Shown here: positions 5,748 to 6,807 of the stretch, piece by piece
Layout of the letters: each line of letters starts with the position of its first letter
Position numbering within the stretch: the first letter of the stretch is position 1
NCBI GenBank assembly: GCA_022428185.1
Contig: JAKMCZ010000119.1
Coordinates: 1-6,807 of the forward strand
Direction: 5' to 3'
DNA length: 6,807 nucleotides
Source of the DNA: Alphaproteobacteria bacterium
GTDB taxonomy: Bacteria; Pseudomonadota; Alphaproteobacteria; RS24
Notes under the pieces: model-generated
Databases searched by the model: none
Told to the model about the DNA's origin: nothing
The model's input: only the letters and a program-made list of their open reading frames with translations
Translations under genes and position numbers: made by a program

Positions 5748-6807
5748 TTACTGCCGCGTCACAAAGGCGTCGTTAATGCCTATTTTCTTCAGCGCATCGA
5801 TAATCGGCTTCACATCTTGCTGCGAGAAGGCGGGAATAATAACGCGATAAAGTGGCGGGTTGCGGCGCTTGGTTTTGCGCACAAATGCCTGCATGCCGAC
5901 GGTATTCTTGATTTTGGTGGCAAATTCCTGTGCACCAGCCCGCGAGCTCAGCGCCTTTGCTTGCACAAACCGTGAGGCTTGCCCTTGTGTCGATGCATTA
6001 GGTGCCTTCGGTGCCGGCGTGGGTGTACGTATCGGTTTCGGCGCAATAGTCGCCGCCTTGGCCGCCGGTGCCTTTTGCGCATCATCAAGTCGTAAAATGA
6101 AACTGTCCGTGGCGCGTGCTTGCGGCCCTTGGGCAACAACCCGCAAGCTCAACTGCATTTGCTGTTGCGGCGGCGCGCCGGATATTTTCCGTAAATTGCC
6201 CTCAAAAGACAGCCAATCGGGTAAGGCCGTGCCGTCTTGCATGCCAATGGAATATTGCACCGGCTGGCCGACATCAAACGTATTGGCGGCAAACACAAAG
6301 CCATTTGCGCCCAGCATCGGGTTTTGATCGGAAATCGGATTGATGACGCGGCGGTCGGCGCCGACAACGCTCTTATATTTCAGCCCCCAAGTTTGCAGGC
6401 TTTGAGTAATGGCATTGCTCAGGCCGGCAATGCTCATATCATTCAGATTGTTCGGCACAACATCGAGGCCGATTGAGGCGTAAACCGTGCCGAAGCTGTT
6501 TTGCAGTTCGGCAAAAGCAATATCGCGGCGCAGATTGGCAAGCAGCAGGCTGGCCTCTTGGCGTATCACTTCAAGCTCACCGAATTTAGCGACTTTCTGC
6601 GCGTCACGCGTCTGCTTGGTCAGACGCTTTGACACGTCGAGATATTCCTCGGCGACCATATAATCTTGCCGTGATTGAACGAAATTCATATTGGCGATAT
6701 GAACTTGCGAAACCACCGCCATGGCCATGGCCAGTCTTTGCTCTTCCGCCAGATCGACAGCCGCTTTTGCCACTTTGCGATTGGCCGGGCCGGGGAAGGC
6801 GCGCATC
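5748..6807 (-). CDS. TolC-family outer-membrane factor with C-terminal Ig-like and SPOR domains (5' end outside window)
   Basis: The frame runs off the right edge and its first visible residues are already inside a helical repeat, so the start lies beyond the window. Residues are counted from the edge (352 to the stop). About 1-117 are the last long helices of an outer-membrane efflux protein (AKAAVDLAEEQRLAMAMA, then RRDIAFAELQNSFGTVYASI). About 165-242 form an Ig-like module with DGTALPDWLSF and ISGAPP, the type found in the repeat protein on the other strand. About 243-276 are an Ala/Pro/Thr linker. About 277-350 fit a SPOR domain (SRFVQAKALSSRAGAQEFA, LYRVIIPAF, then a final helix and FVTRQ), a fold known to bind denuded peptidoglycan. 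TolC proteins normally end soon after the last helix, so this is a long periplasmic extension. Its stop is 3 bp from the M50 gene's stop. It is probably the outer-membrane channel of the adaptor system, held to the cell wall. Confidence 0.85.
   Translation of the reverse strand, partial: MRAFPGPANRKVAKAAVDLAEEQRLAMAMAVVSQVHIANMNFVQSRQDYMVAEEYLDVSKRLTKQTRDAQKVAKFGELEVIRQEASLLLANLRRDIAFAELQNSFGTVYASIGLDVVPNNLNDMSIAGLSNAITQSLQTWGLKYKSVVGADRRVINPISDQNPMLGANGFVFAANTFDVGQPVQYSIGMQDGTALPDWLSFEGNLRKISGAPPQQQMQLSLRVVAQGPQARATDSFILRLDDAQKAPAAKAATIAPKPIRTPTPAPKAPNASTQGQASRFVQAKALSSRAGAQEFATKIKNTVGMQAFVRKTKRRNPPLYRVIIPAFSQQDVKPIIDALKKIGINDAFVTRQ

Noticed and set aside
5734..5756. GCGG...CCGC inverted repeat across the convergent stop codons as a bidirectional terminator
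   Set aside because: Only four pairs form around a 15-nt loop, there is no fitting T-run on both sides, and it is no better than chance.
6804..6806. ATG at the right edge as start of the outer-membrane factor
   Set aside because: The residues after it are in the second half of a TolC-type helical domain and no signal peptide follows, so the start must be further out.

Overview
The window reads as part of a Gram-negative, probably proteobacterial genome. The reasons are a TolC-type outer-membrane protein, a SPOR domain and three periplasmic adaptors of the HlyD/MFP kind. Moderately high GC and codon choice would fit an alphaproteobacterium, but that placement is a guess. Coding density is almost total: no gap between genes exceeds 7 bp. 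I saw no RNA gene, transposon, CRISPR array or attachment site.

Layout. A plus-strand gene cluster enters from the left. It contains (1) the 3' end of a long protein built of cadherin/Ig-like modules separated by Pro/Glu-rich, Arg/Glu-rich and Asp/Glu-rich linkers (to 1606). Next are (2) a small secreted periplasmic adaptor (1614-2336), (3) a cytoplasmic GAF domain fused through one membrane helix to a HlyD-type adaptor (2333-3646) and (4) an M50/site-2-protease-like membrane protein with a PqqD-like N-terminus and a HlyD-like C-terminus (3648-5744). These three follow each other with a 4-bp overlap and a 1-bp gap, so they look like one translationally coupled unit. Facing them on the minus strand, with 3 bp between stop codons, is (5) the 3' part of a TolC-family outer-membrane factor carrying an Ig-like domain and a SPOR domain at its C-terminus (5748 to the right edge).

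How they may work together. Inner-membrane adaptor-like proteins, a soluble adaptor and an outer-membrane channel are the parts of a tripartite export machine, but no ABC ATPase or RND pump is encoded here. The M50 protein occupies the place of the pump. The large Ig-rich protein is the natural candidate substrate. It and the outer-membrane factor carry the same 'DG-[ST]-x-x-PDW' Ig-like module, which links the two convergent strands functionally. My best interpretation is an uncharacterised envelope-spanning system that exports, processes or anchors a giant surface protein, with cytoplasmic input through GAF and peptidoglycan anchoring through SPOR. The domain content is read from the sequence; the system-level role is inference. 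I know of M50-HlyD fusions as an annotated family but of no experimentally characterised system of this exact composition.
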